Positions 54,201 to 56,337 of a DNA stretch of 56,337 bases are shown one piece after another. A program made the position numbers and the translations under genes. The first letter of the stretch is position 1. Each line of letters begins with the position of its first letter. The stretch comes from Nemertoderma westbladi (Eukaryota; Xenacoelomorpha; Nemertodermatida; Nemertodermatidae). The stretch lies in assembly GCA_032718475.1 (NCBI GenBank), contig JAUCBJ010001971.1, forward strand, positions 1 through 56,337, given 5' to 3'. The notes below the pieces were generated by a model. That model was not told the DNA's origin. It made no database searches and saw nothing but the letters and a program-made list of their open reading frames with translations.

Positions 54201-56337
54201 TGATGGTTATGAAGCAGCCCAGGAAGACCGCAACCCTAGCTGATGGTTATGAAGCAGCCCAGGAAGACCGCAACCCTAGCTGATGGTTAGCAGCCCAGGA
54301 AGACCGCAACCCTAGCTGATGGTTATGGAGCAGCCCAGGAAGACCGCAACCCTAGCTGATGGGGCAGCCCAGGAAGACCGCAACCCTAGCTGATGGTATG
54401 AGCAGCCCAGGAAGACCGCAACCCTAGCTGATGGTTATGAGCAGCCCAGGAAGACCGCAACCCTAGCTGATGGGAGCAGCCCAGGAAGACCGCAACCCTA
54501 GCTGATGGTTATGAGCAGCCCAGGAAGACCGCAACCCTAGCTGATGGGAGCAGCCCAGGAAGACCGCAACCCTAGCTGATGGTGAGCAGCCCAGGAAGAC
54601 CGCAACCCTAGCTGATGGTTATGGAGCAGCCCAGGAAGACCGCAACCCTAGCTGATGGTTATGAAGCAGCCCAGGAAGACCGCAACCCTAGCTGATGGTT
54701 ATGGAGCAGCCCAGGAAGACCGCAACCCTAGCTGATGGTTATGAAGCAGCCCAGGAAGACCGCAACCCTAGCTGATGGAAGCAGCCCAGGAAGACCGCAA
54801 CCCTAGCTGATGGTTATGAAGCAGCCCAGGAAGACCGCAACCCTAGCTGATGGTTATGAAGCAGCCCAGGAAGACCGCAACCCTAGCTGATGGTTATGAA
54901 GCAGCCCAGGAAGACCGCAACCCTAGCTGATGGAAGCAGCCCAGGAAGACCGCAACCCTAGCTGATGGTTATGAAGCAGCCCAGGAAGACCGCAACCCTA
55001 GCTGATGGTTATGGAGCAGCCCAGGAAGACCGCAACCCTAGCTGATGGTTATGAAGCAGCCCAGGAAGACCGCAACCCTAGCTGATGGAGAGCAGCCCAG
55101 GAAGACCGCAACCCTAGCTGATGGTTATGAAGCAGCCCAGGAAGACCGCAACCCTAGCTGATGGTTATGAAGCAGCCCAGGAAGACCGCAACCCTAGCTG
55201 ATGGTATGAGCAGCCCAGGAAGACCGCAACCCTAGCTGATGGTTATGAGCAGCCCAGGAAGACCGCAACCCTAGCTGATGGGGCAGCCCAGGAAGACCGC
55301 AACCCTAGCTGATGGTTAGCAGCCCAGGAAGACCGCAACCCTAGCTGATGGTTATGAAGCAGCCCAGGAAGACCGCAACCCTAGCTGATGGGAGCAGCCC
55401 AGGAAGACCGCAACCCTAGCTGATGGTTATGAAGCAGCCCAGGAAGACCGCAACCCTAGCTGATGGTGAGCAGCCCAGGAAGACCGCAACCCTAGCTGAT
55501 GGTTAGGCAGCCCAGGAAGACCGCAACCCTAGCTGATGGTTATGAGCAGCCCAGGAAGACCGCAACCCTAGCTGATGGTTATGAAGCAGCCCAGGAAGAC
55601 CGCAACCCTAGCTGATGGTTATGGAGCAGCCCAGGAAGACCGCAACCCTAGCTGATGGTTATGAAGCAGCCCAGGAAGACCGCAACCCTAGCTGATGGTT
55701 AGCAGCCCAGGAAGACCGCAACCCTAGCTGATGGAAGCAGCCCAGGAAGACCGCAACCCTAGCTGATGGTTATGAGCAGCCCAGGAAGACCGCAACCCTA
55801 GCTGATGGTTATGAGCAGCCCAGGAAGACCGCAACCCTAGCTGATGGGAGCAGCCCAGGAAGACCGCAACCCTAGCTGATGGTTATGAAGCAGCCCAGGA
55901 AGACCGCAACCCTAGCTGATGGGAGCAGCCCAGGAAGACCGCAACCCTAGCTGATGGTTATGAGCAGCCCAGGAAGACCGCAACCCTAGCTGATGGTTAT
56001 GAGCAGCCCAGGAAGACCGCAACCCTAGCTGATGGTTATGAGCAGCCCAGGAAGACCGCAACCCTAGCTGATGGTTATGAAGCAGCCCAGGAAGACCGCA
56101 ACCCTAGCTGATGGTTATGAAGCAGCCCAGGAAGACCGCAACCCTAGCTGATGGGAGCAGCCCAGGAAGACCGCAACCCTAGCTGATGGTTAGCAGCCCA
56201 GGAAGACCGCAACCCTAGCTGATGGTTGAGCAGCCCAGGAAGACCGCAACCCTAGCTGATGGATGGCAGCCCAGGAAGACCGCAACCCTAGCTGATGGTT
56301 ATGAGCAGCCCAGGAAGACCGCAACCCTAGCTGATGG
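39252..56337 (+). repeat. Satellite array E, 33-bp core with 1-7-bp variable spacer, >17 kb
   Basis: Over 400 units of a 33-bp core, GCAGCCCAGGAAGACCGC followed by AACCCTAGCTGATGG, joined by a spacer. The spacer is usually TTATGAA, TTATGGA or TTATGA and otherwise shorter (G, A, GA, AG, AA, TAG, TGA, TTA, TTGA, TATGA). Substitutions in the core (TCCAGG, CTGGTAGG, AGCGGATGG) are concentrated before about 43 kb. From about 44 to 49 kb, 40-bp units with TTATGAA dominate. After about 50 kb spacer-length diversity rises while the core is nearly perfect. The array runs off the window. Each unit carries stops in several frames, so it is not coding. Confidence 0.98.

Noticed and set aside
39252-56337. 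CRISPR-like layout of constant core and variable spacer
   Set aside because: Spacers are 1-7 bp, are truncations of one sequence and are not unique. The context is a eukaryotic satellite with no cas genes.
39252-56337. Telomere-like AACCCTA word in each array E unit
   Set aside because: Only a 7-bp match once per unit, with no TTAGGG tandem run anywhere. Chance is sufficient.

Overview
This is a eukaryotic, almost certainly metazoan, window. It is unusually rich in tandem repeats and retroelements. Evidence for an animal: a BEL/Pao gag-pol, two non-LTR retrotransposon families (RTE-like and CR1/L2/Rex1-like), and two spliced exons of an insulin-superfamily precursor joined by phase-1 introns. 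The many ACCGGT and TAGGCCTA motifs would fit a marine deuterostome such as an echinoderm or hemichordate, but that is a weak inference. No bacterial or phage features were seen.

Layout. 1-1051: G-run minisatellite (array A), sitting at the edge of an old repeated segment (1031-1720) that has a second diverged copy at 4989-5670. 2489-4420: RTE-like LINE copy 1, internally deleted, inside a 40-bp direct repeat. 6244-10284 (minus): an unrecognised protein in two open segments of one frame (162 aa, one stop codon, then 1177 aa), with three zinc-knuckle-like motifs. 11107-17386 (minus): a BEL/Pao-type gag, protease, reverse transcriptase and RNase H polyprotein with intact catalytic motifs but no integrase. 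17521-17775: a leader with repeated ACCGGT palindromes. 18139-18942: array B (41-bp unit).

19008-33905 (plus): the 3' part of an insulin/relaxin-like gene. A 183-bp phase 1-1 exon (19008-19190) is followed by a 14.4-kb intron and a terminal exon (33634-33905) that encodes a dibasic site and an A-chain ending in GCTDYEILESC. The intron starts directly with array C, which is interrupted by a 4.3-kb LINE (24329-28676), and then holds RTE copy 2 (29345-33502), which ends about 130 bp before the acceptor. The first exon or exons, with signal peptide and B-chain, are not visible.

34082-37229: array D (20-21-bp unit) between inverted-repeat flanks. 37720-38075: decayed LINE fragment on the minus strand. 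38101-39250: microsatellites and an ACCGGT-rich stretch. 39252-56337: array E, a 17-kb satellite with a 33-bp core and a spacer that varies in length, running off the window.

The five long arrays make up about half the window. Several can be traced to a plausible seed nearby: a single diverged unit (A), a 5' splice site (C), inverted-repeat ends (D) and a diverged flanking unit (E). The most notable items are the split insulin-like gene, the integrase-less BEL/Pao locus with its co-directional zinc-knuckle gene, and the array that starts at a splice donor.
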